Source: Aaosphaeria pasadenensis
Taxonomy: Eukaryota > Ascomycota > Dothideomycetes > Pleosporales
Reading direction: 5' to 3'
DNA length: 64,000 nucleotides
Assembly (NCBI GenBank): GCA_022813625.1
Contig: JAKLMB010000001.1
Coordinates: 1,054,001-1,118,000, forward strand
In this document: in pieces, positions 1 to 10,379 of the stretch
How the letters are laid out: each line of letters opens with the position of its first letter
Numbering within the stretch: position 1 is the first letter of the stretch
Position numbers and translations under genes: made by a program
The notes under the pieces: model-generated
The model's database searches: none
Seen by the model: the letters and a program-made list of their open reading frames with translations, nothing else
What the model was told of the DNA's origin: nothing

Positions 1-2317
1 GAAAAGCACTTTGATGTCTCCAAACCACACCTATTCAAGTGAGTAACCTATTTGGTTGCAAAGATTTCCCTTATCTAATAAGTCAGCTTGTCTCACCGAT
101 GGAACCACAATCAATGTTACTCTTGAATCATCGGGAACAAAGATTATGGCGTGCGGAGGCCAGGAGACTTTGGTGGAGCTTTGCGAGCAGTTTGCGTGGC
201 TTGGAGCTGCACTCCGTTCCGGCCCTTCAGTTGGACAACATTCGGTGACACCTCGAGTCACAGCTATGAAGAATGACATATCTGTGAGTAATACTCCCAG
301 TATAGCTGTCGAGATAGCATTCGAGGTCGTGCCAATTCCGAAGGAAGTGTCTGCTGGCCTCGAGGGCACTTGTTGGCATGCCATGTTCAGCGCCCCGATG
401 GTTGTCACCGGCTTCCCAATACGTTCTCGTGATATGGATGAGAGAGGATTGGAGATCTCATTAGACATGATCATCACACTCGCTGAAACACAGTTTGCCA
501 CTCACTACGACGCGATGTTGCTTTTGAAGGGGTTCCATACGATGCTTGTCCCCACGATGTATAAGATAGATTCCATCACATGGCACTTTCTGTTCACCAC
601 TGAAAGAAGAATACCCTACCATCATTTCCGGAAATACTGCAGAGACTGTGTCAGTACCAGATCATTCAACGTCGATGAACTGGAGTCTCAAACAATCCGC
701 CATTTCGTTGGATGGGCCTCTGAAACATCAAAACATTTGGGTACGTGCGATTGCTAATGTCAATATCATATTGTGAGGCTAAAAGTTCAAACAGGCACAG
801 AAGATATGTCCTATGAGAAGATACACTGGGCTGGAGCAAAGAAATGCAGCGCTGGCCTAGCTGTCGAACAGAAGCTCACTATTTCCGCAAGCAAGATCGT
901 TGGTGTAAGTGGCAATGTACTCCGAGGTAACAGAGACAAGCCAGATTATATCAAACATTCTGCGTACACCATGCAGATCGAGGCTGCTCGCAACATGCCT
1001 GTAGTACTCTATGATACAGGGTCGCAACGTGGGTGGTTGGTGGATGGGGCCAGCGCTTTATTGCACCTTGTACGAACCCAGGTCGCGAGAAAACCCTATG
1101 GTGGCTCCGATTCACTATTCAACGATTCCAATGTCAACATTATTCCGTTCAGACACCCAAAATCCGATGGAGGCCAAGATGTTGCGGCAGAAATTCTCAG
1201 AGATGAAAACAACATGAAGCACATCATACTGAGAGAATTTGACTCTTACACTGAAGAGACTGTTACGCCGACCAAATCTTCTGAGGCGAGAAAAGAAAAA
1301 TACAAAACAACTTGTTTGAGAGAACTTATCTCGCAAACCTGGAGCGTGATAGAGCAAATTTATGACCGTCAAGTTGACGCCGCAACAACCCACACCGTGA
1401 AGCAATTGCAGCTTCCCTTTCAGGTTGCATTAGAAGGTTACGAATTCATGGATATTGTTTCAGCAAAGCACATCCTCAGACGACGGGCCATTGGCTTCGA
1501 ATCGAACGGATCGGCCTGGATCGACTTTACCACGAAAATTCAAGCAATTACGCTGTTTGGTCAAAACTTCGGTGACATATACAAGCCGGCGCCGGGTATT
1601 CAAAGACAGATCTGCAAAGACTGGACATTAGTCCCGCCAGGACATGAGTTTCTTACAATCCCTGTCTCTCTTCTAAGAGATATCAAACAACGTCTTTGGG
1701 AGGACGGCGAAGTTGACGCTAGTTCCTCAGAACTAGCTCAGGGCCTCTTCTGGATGCCTTCAGAGCCTTGTTTCAGCATCTGTGGGCCTGGTTGTAAACA
1801 CATACTGCCTGACCGCGTGCAACGTTTCCTTGCTTCTATTTCAAACAAGACTGCCATGTCTGGGGATGGCTCATGGAGCGATCGCATGTTCACACACAAG
1901 CAGGGTGTCGTGATATTTGGCAGCAGCAGCAACCTAGATCCTCGAAAGCTGGAGCACTTCTCACGGCTTATAGTGCCAGTAGAGGATAGCTTTCACGACA
2001 GTGGCCTCGGCTCAAGTGTGCAGTCTGCGACCCGTGACAGTTCTCACGAGGAGCAAGCTACCGGCGGGGATCGGCAACCAGAGCTGGTTAGGGACAATAC
2101 CAGTCATGTGGACATTAACTGTCAGGATACAGAGGACACAGGTGCTGGAGCGCAATCGCCCGCAGAGGCCAACGATGTTACACAACGCCAGTGTCAGCCC
2201 ACACTCGGCAACCAAACATTAAAGGCGCCCCTAAAAGAGATGCAGAAACCAGAAAGCAGCCTTCTTAGAAAGCTTGCGAAGAAGGTATTTTCATGGTCTC
2301 TAAAGAGGGCTATGTAG
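1..2317 (+). CDS. Unrecognised fungal protein, 5' end outside window
   Basis: The exon chain consistent with one frame is <2..38, 87..740 and 795..2317. Intron 39..86 starts GTGAGT, carries CTAAT and ends AGTCAG; intron 741..794 starts GTACGT, carries GCTAAT and ends ACAG. The visible part is about 730 residues with no signal peptide or membrane segment. Conserved-looking stretches include a GWLVDGASALLHLVRTQ block and a Cys-rich CFSICGPGCKH block near the C-terminus. After that comes a polar low-complexity region of about 100 residues and a short basic amphipathic end (LRKLAKKVFSWSLKRAM) that could bind a membrane. I recall similar long uncharacterised proteins in Pezizomycotina but know no named domain or function, so none is given. 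The true start lies upstream of the window. Confidence 0.7.
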
Positions 2318-2484
2318 GAGTTTTTAGAATTCTCAAAATCGAATCTTCTGGTTACAGGCCATTCGTGGTAGTTAGAAAATCATGTTTCTAGAGTTTATTG
2401 TTCTGTCTTTACCAAGTAGCCAAACCCTATCCAGTCATTCCCAATCTCCAACACATCGAGAGGGACTGGATTCCGATAAGTCAT
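2318..2484. other. Convergent 3' intergenic gap
   Basis: This short gap lies between the 3' ends of the unrecognised gene and the GH62 gene. It holds no ORF and presumably contains both polyadenylation regions. Confidence 0.6.
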
Positions 2485-3543
2485 TCAACATTCAGAATTA
2501 GTCTGAGTAAGTAGTGCTAGCTTCCATGGAAGATTGTTGTAATTTGTCGTCACATTCGGATCCCTCCCTTGGTACATGTACTGCAATTTGCACGGGGTAA
2601 TCGTCAGAGTCTGATCGACTTTATCGCGAATGATTTCGCCATGACTGATATCTTTAGTCCATGTCGGTCCACTGAATACTACATTATTCCTCCTCGCAAA
2701 CGGATTCTCATTCGTCGCGGCAAGTTCGTCCCACGGCCCTTCGAGCCTGTCGGCAGTCCACGAGCGGAACCAACGATGTTCTTCTGCGTCAATGCACTCG
2801 ACGATGAGAAGATATGACCCATTTTCGATTCGATAGACGTTTGACGCCTCGAATAAGTCGAATCTTTTGTCCGACTTCGCGATGACGGTGTTATTGCTAT
2901 CAAAGCCACGGGGAAAATCCGTAAGTTTTGTTTGTGAGCGGTACAGTTGGCCCATGTCGTCCGAAGAAAAGAGGTGACAATTTTCATCATCACAAATAAC
3001 CCACATGTCGACCCAGTAGCCATCTGCAATGTTCTTGTCGATGACAGCTGGTCTCTTGTTGTAGAAATTCGTGACTGCGCTCCAACCACTTGGGTCGCTG
3101 ATGTTTTTGTTCGTCGAGTACGCAGCATTGTCGTTCTGAAAGACAAGGTACCATAGTCCGTGGGGTTCGAAGTAGAACACCTGGGGTGCTGCCCGATACC
3201 CCACACCGATGGCCGATTGATCTAGGTAGAAGAAGTCGGCAGTGGGCGCTTGCTCGAAATCCGTGAACGTGATGTAGACGAGGTTGTAGCTACTGCCCCC
3301 AGATTTTGCAGTCGAGGCAAATACATGGTACCTGCTATCCACGTATACTACAGAGGGGTCTTTTATTCCAGCAATCTTACGGTCGTCGTTCTTGGGACCG
3401 ATGAGGGCGCGAGTGGAGTTCCATTGAAAGGTGCTCTGAATGCCTGGCTTTCTTTGAGGTTGAACAGCGGAATCAAGAAATGATGGGGATACTTGCGCAC
3501 CCAGTACCGTGTTGAGTAAAGAGAATAAGGAGAGCAGCAACAT
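2485..3543 (-). CDS. Secreted GH62 alpha-L-arabinofuranosidase
   Basis: This intronless gene encodes 352 residues. The frame stays open 25 codons further upstream, but the ATG at 3543 is chosen because it starts a clean signal peptide (MLLLSLFSLLNTVLGA, then QVSPS). GH62 enzymes remove arabinose side chains from arabinoxylan outside the cell. The five-bladed propeller signature is visible: IKDPSVVY with the catalytic base at about Asp62, a WVDMWVICDDENCHLF block with a further active-site Asp, and RFDLFEASNVY with the catalytic acid at about Glu232. A typical C-terminal block (ISHGEIIRDKVDQTLTI) follows. There is no carbohydrate-binding module, so this is the single-domain form of usual length. 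Several N-glycosylation sequons are present. No neighbouring hydrolase suggests a biomass-degradation cluster. Confidence 0.93.
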   Translation of the reverse strand: MLLLSLFSLLNTVLGAQVSPSFLDSAVQPQRKPGIQSTFQWNSTRALIGPKNDDRKIAGIKDPSVVYVDSRYHVFASTAKSGGSSYNLVYITFTDFEQAPTADFFYLDQSAIGVGYRAAPQVFYFEPHGLWYLVFQNDNAAYSTNKNISDPSGWSAVTNFYNKRPAVIDKNIADGYWVDMWVICDDENCHLFSSDDMGQLYRSQTKLTDFPRGFDSNNTVIAKSDKRFDLFEASNVYRIENGSYLLIVECIDAEEHRWFRSWTADRLEGPWDELAATNENPFARRNNVVFSGPTWTKDISHGEIIRDKVDQTLTITPCKLQYMYQGRDPNVTTNYNNLPWKLALLTQTNSEC

Positions 3544-3985
3544 TTTACAATTGCTCTTGTAGTAATGATGTAGTACATAAATTGCTGTAGCACGATCTTC
3601 TTCTTTATACCTCAACATTGCTTTGTCGGAGGAATCGGAATCCGGGTTATTGGATCAACTCGAACAGTAACAATATATCTGTAGTCGCAATGCTGCAAGC
3701 AATTGAGTTTAATATTTCGATGGGGTCTACAATTGTGACGGAATCGGTTTTCGGGAATTGTAAATTGCATGGTTGTCTGGTTAAAGTGCGTGGACCCGGG
3801 AGGTGCCCCAACAATTTCATTCTCATTGCATATTACCTTCACGAAATCGATACTAACGGTTATGAAAGTTCCCACCAATCTGATCTCCATTTATGACTGT
3901 GGATTAATAGATCTAGCGATCACCAAGTTTCGGAGAGAAGTAAGAAGCAGTTAGCAATGAGTACTTTCAAATCTATTACGACTAT
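3544..3985. other. Intergenic, GH62 promoter side
   Basis: About 440 bp between the start of the GH62 gene and the 3' end of the bZIP gene. The ORFs here are short, antisense to each other and unlike proteins. I found no clear XlnR-type (GGCTAA) site and nothing else I can name. Confidence 0.5.
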
Positions 3986-4814
3986 TTATGATGGCTGATG
4001 GGATCCTCGCAATGAGGCTTGCCTCTCAGCAACCACCTCAAAAATTCCTTTCGATCTCTCCACGACGGACCCACCAGGGACTAGGTAGGACACAAAGGCG
4101 GTAGTCTCATTGCCACGAATGTGATCGAGATCTACTACAGGCATGTCATGCATGCGGTCTGCACCATGTTCCGGATCATTAGGAGAGGCGTCGAGTCCAT
4201 CCCCCCCGACTGCAGCCACTGAAGAGTTCACTCCACTTTTTCTTCTTTCTTGTCTTCTGTTATTCTTGATCTGCAGGAGCCGGAGTTCAGAGCCTACACA
4301 GGGTTTGTTGATAACACTGTCGTATGTAGACCACAACCGACGCGTATGGCTTCCTAACTCATCCGACTGTTCCAAAGATCCAGTTTCACATGCTGCGTCT
4401 AGCAATGCTTCGATGCTCGTAGAAAGGTCAGAAAGAACCTGAAGAAGGTCATCACACCTCTGATGGACAGAACTTGCAGCGTCATCCTTTCGTTTTTGAT
4501 ACGTGCGTTGTGCACTCCGGATCTGTGCCCGTCTTTTCTGATTTCGATTAGTAGGTGGGTCGGGTACGGGTGGGTTGATGTACTTCAATGCCGCCGACTG
4601 TTGGAGCTGTAGTCACTCTAGGTCGACCTCGACCTCGCCGCCCAGTCGGTGGAACATGAGAGGGTTTGGGATCAGAGGTTCCTGGTTCCATAGTTGTAGC
4701 ATCCCTTTGAAAGAGAATTGGCTCTATCCATTGGCCGTAACCAGCATCGAGACCTCTTTGTAACGTTTGTTCTGCTTGCACATCTGCTATCTCTGTTATG
4801 TTCATTCTGCTCAT
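3986..4814 (-). CDS. bZIP transcription factor (Yap-like basic region)
   Basis: Two exons, complement(4584..4814) and complement(3986..4537), give about 260 residues. What looks like a frameshift is a good 46-nt intron, 4538..4583, with donor GTACAT, branch TACTAATC and acceptor AATCAG. It joins an AT-hook-like GRRGRGRPRV segment to the basic region KRRAQIRSAQRTYQKRK. A helix with leucine-type heptads follows, then a polar tail. Proteins of this kind bind DNA as nuclear dimers, and the RRAQ(I/V)RxAQRTYxxRK pattern is the Yap-like fungal type. The start is uncertain: ATGs at 4814 and 4805 both lie in an open frame that continues upstream. It sits 577 bp from a divergent PLP enzyme and could be a local regulator, but nothing in the sequence proves that. 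Confidence 0.85.
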
Positions 4815-5391
4815 TCCACGATCAAATGGTAGAAAAACAGGGAGCCATGACGATCGTAGGAAGTGGTTGGATAAAATAGCAAGACGCTGCGATATACTAC
4901 TGTCAGAACCCTTGATCATGAATGTCAGAAGGTCGGACGGGGCTTTCGTCCGCAAAATCGCGCTAACCGCTTTGGCCACAGTGTGTCACCAAGACTGGAT
5001 ACAGTGAGCAAGGCTGTCACGCAAAGCAGAGACCAATTATTCCAGGTTAAGAGCTTTTCAAAATCAGCATTATGTATGCTCTACTTCTATAATTGTGCGC
5101 AGTTATACCGGGCATACTTGGTTTGGCAATTCATTGCGTAACACAGCTCGAACATCCCACCTTCCCATTGTAGTCTAACCAACTCAGGCTTCCCCACTTG
5201 TCTACATGTTGTACATACACGACAGCTTGCATGCTATCTGGTCTGATAGGGCGTTGATGGTCTTGTAGGGCGTGGAATCTATCTTGATTACGTTTTGGAT
5301 CTCTTTCTCGATATTCCATGGATATATATAAACAGACTATTCTGTCAACGAACTTGACTCGTTAGGCCCTTATCGACTAGTTCTTACAACA
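4815..5391. other. Divergent promoter region, bZIP / PLP enzyme
   Basis: This 577-bp gap lies between the starts of the bZIP gene and the PLP-enzyme gene. Apart from a TATA element near its right end I see no structured feature. The minus-strand frame stays open up to 4979, so the bZIP protein could start further upstream. Confidence 0.6.
5323..5332 (+). promoter_or_regulatory. TATA box of the PLP-enzyme gene
   Basis: TATATATAAA lies about 60 bp before the ATG at 5392, at a normal distance for a fungal core promoter. Confidence 0.55.
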
Positions 5392-6748
5392 ATGCCTGGT
5401 AGCTTTAGTATCAACAATGCGCGTGAGCGCTTCCCCGCTCTGCAGCAAGATCAGGTGTTCCTAGATAACGCAGGTGGGAGTCAAGCACTCGGAGATGTGG
5501 TCGATGCGTGAGTTGGCTGCATTTCACGATTAAGATGGTTTGGCTTGCTGATAATTTGAAGGATTACACAATATTTGTCCAAGACGAATGTTCAACTCGG
5601 GGCCAGCTACCACACGGGAACAATCTCGAATACAAAGTACGAGCAAGGCTACCAAGCCGCCGCAAAATACATCAACGCAGGTCGAGATGAGATTGGTACG
5701 CCCATGTCTATTATCCAAGATGTGCCATTGCTAATTTAGAACAGTCCTCGGCGCATCGACAACGCAGCTGTTCATGAATCTTGGAGGTGCTCTGAAATTC
5801 AACGAGGGCGATGAGATCATTCTCTCCAAAGCAGAGCATGAAACGAATGTCAAGCCATGGCTGCATATGGCCGACCGCTTGAAGCTGTCAGTCAAGTGGT
5901 GGGTGCCCGACAAAAATGAGTTGAAGCTCACTCCAGACAACTTAAAGCCGCTTCTATCCGATAAGACGAAGTTCGTCTCATGCACTCATGTTTCCAATAT
6001 CCTTGGATCAATTCACGATATCAAGTCAATTGCAGACACAGTACATTCTGTGGGCGCTCTATTTTGCGTGGATGGTGTCTCATTTGCACCACATCGTCAG
6101 GTTGACGTCAAGGCTTTCGGGGTGGACTTCTATGCTTTTTCATGGTACAAGGTACGGCGAACGTTCCATTTCCTGTATCTGTAACAATGCATACTGACAT
6201 GCTTAAAGGTATATGGACCACACATTTCCGTCCTCTACGCGAAGAAAGCAGCACAGGCGAATATCAAGCCTCAGAACCATTACTTCAACCCCACCGAGAC
6301 CCTAGAAGACAAACTCGGTTTCGCTGCCTCCAACTACGAAGCCACCCAGTCAATTCCTTCAATTGTATCCTATCTTGGCGGAGACAACCCTGGGCCCGTC
6401 TTCGCTGCTATCGCTGAGCACGAAGGCAAGCTCCAGAAAACTCTACTCGACTTCTTGACATCCAGAGATGATATCACCGTCCACGGCTCCACGTCCTCTG
6501 ACTCGAGCATCAGGGTGCCGACGATATCATTTACGGTGAAGGGTAAGAACTCGAGGGCTATTGTCGAGGAGGCGGACAAGATTTCGAACTTCGGGTTCAG
6601 ATGGGGACACTTCTACTCGAAGAGGCTTTGCGACGAGGTTCTGGGTCTGGGACCAGAGGCGGTAGTGAGAGTGAGCATGGTTCATTACAACACCGAAGAA
6701 GAGGTCAAAGGGTTGGTAGAGGTGTTGGACAAGATTTTGTCAAAGTAG
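5392..6748 (+). CDS. Class-V PLP aminotransferase / cysteine desulfurase-like protein
   Basis: Exons 5392..5507, 5562..5695, 5745..6151 and 6209..6748 encode 398 residues. The fold type I PLP-enzyme pattern is clear. A FLDNAGGSQ block sits near the N-terminus and a substrate-domain ASTTQLFMNLGG helix follows. A cofactor-binding FCVDGVSFAPH stretch provides the Asp and His. The Schiff-base lysine is Lys219 in SWYK, just before VYGPH. It resembles the family often labelled cysteine desulfurase-like (VC1184 type). No extended Cys-containing loop of the kind required by IscS persulfide chemistry is obvious, so the real reaction may not be desulfuration. PLP enzymes of this fold also work in peptide natural-product pathways, for example UstD of ustiloxin biosynthesis. 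The two genes to its right make that context worth testing. Confidence 0.88.
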
Positions 6749-7581
6749 GCTCAGAATTGCCAACGACACGGGTCAGTGGTGTGATTCTAACCCGGATGCT
6801 ATCCAATCGATAGAGACTTAATTCAGGTCCATAATTTGTTCGTAAACGTTTGCGTCACTAAATCTCAGTGAACTTTGGGCCCCGTCCACGCAGCCAAATT
6901 ATTAGGAGAAGTATCATGCAAGCAACTATGTTCACAGTCAGTTCAACAGCCTGTTTTCTAAAGGCCATAATCCGGATACACACTGTCGACGGTGTTCCAA
7001 TGTAACCCTAACCCTCTACTTGTAAGTAGCCAAGAGGCGACTAAGCCGATTCCAAAGATATTGCTCTGTTGAGTAGATGATACGGATGCGGAGCGAATCA
7101 TATGAGGCGAATTTGGAATCATTGTGGAATATAAGTGCAGGATACAACGGACACTATAAATAGAGGTGGTAAAAGAAATTTGGTTCTCAAAACGGTCCTT
7201 TCGCGAATTATAAGTTGCGACCGCCGGCATATATAAAAGTTATGATGGCCTAGTTATGGCGCAGACGCCCTGTTATACAGATAAGCCACCATGCTGTTGG
7301 TGCTTTACAAAATGAGCGTTAATTCGCCTCGCGCCCAGAGGTTAAGTACCGAGATTTCCAGTCAGCTGCCATCATTGCACGAAATGGCGCGTATGGCTGC
7401 AATCAGAGGCTGTCTGTGTGAGGCGAAGGTCGCTGACGGGGCCAACTTGCGCGTAGTAAGCTGAATCATGTTTCAGATCCTTTTGAGAAGGCTGCTATAT
7501 GATGACCGATGATTGCCAAAATATTTCCTGTTTTGGCTCACAGCCAACACATGCTTCGAATCAGATTGCTCCGACCGCAGA
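6749..7581. other. Convergent intergenic region
   Basis: About 830 bp between the 3' ends of the PLP enzyme and the UstYa-like gene. A CATATATAAAAG element sits near 7229, but no convincing ORF follows it on the plus strand. The minus-strand ORF at 6958..7230 lacks protein-like composition. I see no RNA gene. Confidence 0.5.
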
Positions 7582-8663
7582 TTATGGTACGGTATGCCAA
7601 ATTCGATCGCCTTCCTTTGGCTCTTCCAAGAAGTCTTTCGGCGGGTGCTCCGGAAGTTGGTGCACTTCAGCCCAATCTCGAATGTTTTCGAAATTGCGGC
7701 ACTTGTGTCTCGTGTTGAAATCGACGAAGGCTTGTAACGGTTTTCCAGGCGGCTCGTACCAGACTTGCCCAAGCACACCAACGTCAACGGTGCACATCAA
7801 CTGCTGGCGAAGAATATCGAGACAATGTGCTGCTGCGATCAGCAACTGGAAGTCAGTCAAGAGTAAGGTCTTACATACTGACGTGATGTTTCAATATGGT
7901 TCCATCGTTCGAAAACGGCCCAAGACCTTGTTTCTGATAGTAATCGAAATTCCAAGCGAGCGACTTTCGAAGAAGATTCTGAACAAGTTTGAGTTACGAG
8001 CATATCATATCGATGATGTACTTACGAGACAGTGTAAGTGATGAAGGCCTTCTACATGCGCTGGATAACCTCCGCCATATTCTTGCTTAACCTTGACCTG
8101 ATCAGAGGCGAGGCCAGACTTTTCCGCCAAATCTGCCGGAATGCGCACGGCGCGGACTGGAGATGACAATGAGCATCCAATCAATCGCAATGCTACACAT
8201 GGAAATATTACTGACAGTCTGCGCCTAATGATTTCCAAGCTGCATCGACTGCAGGCCCAGCGTCCTCGCGGAAAGTGTTTGATTTCAGCAAAGAGCCGTT
8301 GAACCGGATCCAATCGTAAGCCACAGTCACATCATGAACGATCGGTGCTGATTTTCGTCAGATACGAGTAAAATTGTCCACAGAGAAGAAGAGCCTACAG
8401 TATTGTGAAGTATGTCTTATGCTCAGTCGATCGAGGTTGAGCAGCCATGTTCGCCCAACAAAGAGTCCTATCGAGGCTGATAATATGGAAGTCGCAAATA
8501 AGAGCAACGATATTACGATCCACTGGGTCTTTCCACTGGAGTTATTCCGCCGCACTGATCGGTTTGAGGCGTCTTTCTCGGAGTGTTCCAGAAGGTCCTC
8601 TGTGCTCTCTGCATCGTCGACATCCTCGTACGCTCGTTGCCGTTTCGATTTTTCACTGAACAT
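7582..8663 (-). CDS. UstYa-family (DUF3328) membrane oxidase
   Basis: Five exons, complement(7582..7829, 7879..7978, 8026..8156, 8216..8347, 8399..8663), encode 291 residues. A polar cytosolic N-terminus precedes one transmembrane helix at about residues 46-70. The DUF3328 domain follows, with FNGSLL and YGGGYPAHVEGLHHLHC. Both family HXXHC motifs are intact: HHLHC at 171-175 and HVTHC at 208-212. The second one decides the last splice site, because acceptor 7830 restores HVTHC while acceptor 7833 would insert an alanine. UstYa-type proteins are secretory-pathway, copper-dependent enzymes that oxidise or cyclise side chains, often Tyr, in fungal ribosomal peptides such as ustiloxins; others act on small molecules. 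The gene is divergent from a short secreted Tyr-rich peptide gene about 1 kb away. Confidence 0.92.
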
Positions 8664-9713
8664 AGTGGTGATTGTGTGAAGAAACTCAGTGCGATGCTGT
8701 TCTTCCCTGATTGTAGTATCCAAACGCTCGTCATAAGGCCATCCCCAAAATCAGCAAGTGCAAGCTTTCTCACCGGCAAAGCCACCAGAAAGACCAGACC
8801 AATCCATTATGAAGCTAAGATACGTGCTCTATTTGCCAAGCGATTATAAGATCCCCAATGTTTTCAGCTGCTGCTTTGGCCCCGCTCTTGGCTATATATG
8901 CGATGCCATCGTGCATCCATTGACGATCGTCTGTGGCGTCTAGGGCTGAATCTAGCCAACCCCAACCTCAAGCGAGACTCAGCTCGGGATTTTCCGACTC
9001 CAGAATGCAGACGGTGTTCAGGATCTATTGATTATGCTAAAACTTGATAAGAAGGATTAGTAGCGATCTCGCTTGTGTGAAGCTTAATTGCTCGATTGCG
9101 GTATATCACTAAACCATCCTCTTCGTCGATGATGGGGGCAAACACAACCTAATCAGTTGAGATTATAGAGAATGAAACAAGATAAAATGTCAAGCCAAAC
9201 CAAAAAAACCGACTTGACTTCATAAAGGCAAATTCTCACGGTAAGGCACAATTCAAAAGTCCAGATCGCAACACAGATCACATACTCATTAGCCTCACCG
9301 CAACAACTTGCGTCAATACGAGCCGTCTGTGGAGGCGGATCGACCATTCTTCTTATCCAATATAGCGCCATATTCGCCTACCCAGCGTGGCCTCAGCCAA
9401 GTCATCAGTGACTGATACTGCTAGAAACGCCATCAGAGTGACATGCGCACGCTGCTAGTGATTCGCTACACCGAGCCTATTCGGTCGAAGTGTTGTCCAT
9501 TGTACATTCTTCGACCTTCATGACGCTACGGAGCTAATAGCTGTTTTCCTAAACAAGATAGTAAGCTGTCCAGCTACATGTACCGTTGTTGCTTTTCTAT
9601 TGCTGCTCTCCATATAAGAGGTAGACCTGCAGCCTGCTAGATATTACATAGTCCTCCGGCAAGCTCGCTCTGCAAACATCTTCCAGCAGCACTGTTCTAT
9701 CTACACAAACATC
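8664..9713. other. Shared divergent promoter region, UstYa-like / repeat peptide
   Basis: This 1.05-kb gap separates the starts of the UstYa-like gene and the small secreted peptide gene. A TATATA run near 8893 could serve the minus-strand gene, and CCATATAAGAG near 9611 lies about 100 bp before the peptide ATG. No protein-like ORF is present. The head-to-head layout would allow co-regulation. Confidence 0.55.
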
Positions 9714-10073
9714 ATGAAGCTCACAATCGCCCTCTTGACTCTCGCAGTCTCTGCCATTGCGGCTCCGATCGCCCAGGGCTCATACGATGACTACGGTATG
9801 TATCTCGCGCTTCTGATACATGAACTTGAACTAAGAGCCCGTCATAGGTGACTACAGCAACGTCCCTGTCAATCCTCCGGCAAACGGCAACTACGGAAGC
9901 TATGGTTCGTACAATCATCCCTCATCCAAGACTGCATAGATGACTGACAATATCCAGGTGACTACGGCAACGTCCCAGCTCCACCAGTGAACAACCCTCC
10001 CCCACCAGCTGGAGGCTACGGAACATATGGAGATTATGGCTCCTACAAGCGTGATGCCGAGGAGAAGGCATGA
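9714..10073 (+). CDS. Small secreted Tyr/Gly/Pro repeat peptide, candidate RiPP precursor
   Basis: Exons 9714..9795, 9848..9904 and 9958..10073 encode 84 residues; this gene is too short for usual gene-finding cut-offs. It begins with a signal peptide (MKLTIALLTLAVSAIAA). The mature part has about ten tyrosines in repeats built on GDYxNVPxxP and YGSYG/YGTYG. Both introns are phase 1 and interrupt the same glycine codon of the repeat, so exon 2 is one whole repeat unit and the start of exon 3 is the next. A single Kex2-type Lys-Arg (77-78) stands near the C-terminus, before DAEEKA. It could be a precursor processed by the neighbouring UstYa-like enzyme, a structural wall peptide, or a secreted effector-like peptide. 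The lack of KR sites between repeats argues against the classical dikaritin layout. Confidence 0.82.
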
Positions 10074-10379
10074 ATGCAGAAGCAATGACTCTCGATGTTC
10101 AGACTGAATCAGACTGGAGTGAACTATTGCGGATTCGAAAATGTCAAAAGCTGCTTTGACGATGATCGACTTGGAACGAACTTATCAAACCCCTAATGAA
10201 GGAAATAATCACAATCAATATATGGATTCATTGGTTACAAATTGAACTAAAATGAAAATAAACATGATCATAATTTTGCATTTATAAGAAAACTGTTTTT
10301 GGGGTCTACGAATAGATCCCTTCTCATTTCGATCCACGCAGTAATGCAGTCATAAATGCTCCCTCAGAAAATCACTTCT
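10074..10379. other. Convergent 3' region
   Basis: This 306-bp AT-rich stretch lies between the ends of the peptide gene and SQT1. It holds presumed 3' untranslated regions and nothing else I can identify. Confidence 0.55.

Noticed and set aside
4548..4588. Frameshift between the two halves of the bZIP gene
   Set aside because: A canonical 46-nt intron (4538..4583) with TACTAAT branch joins both halves in frame.
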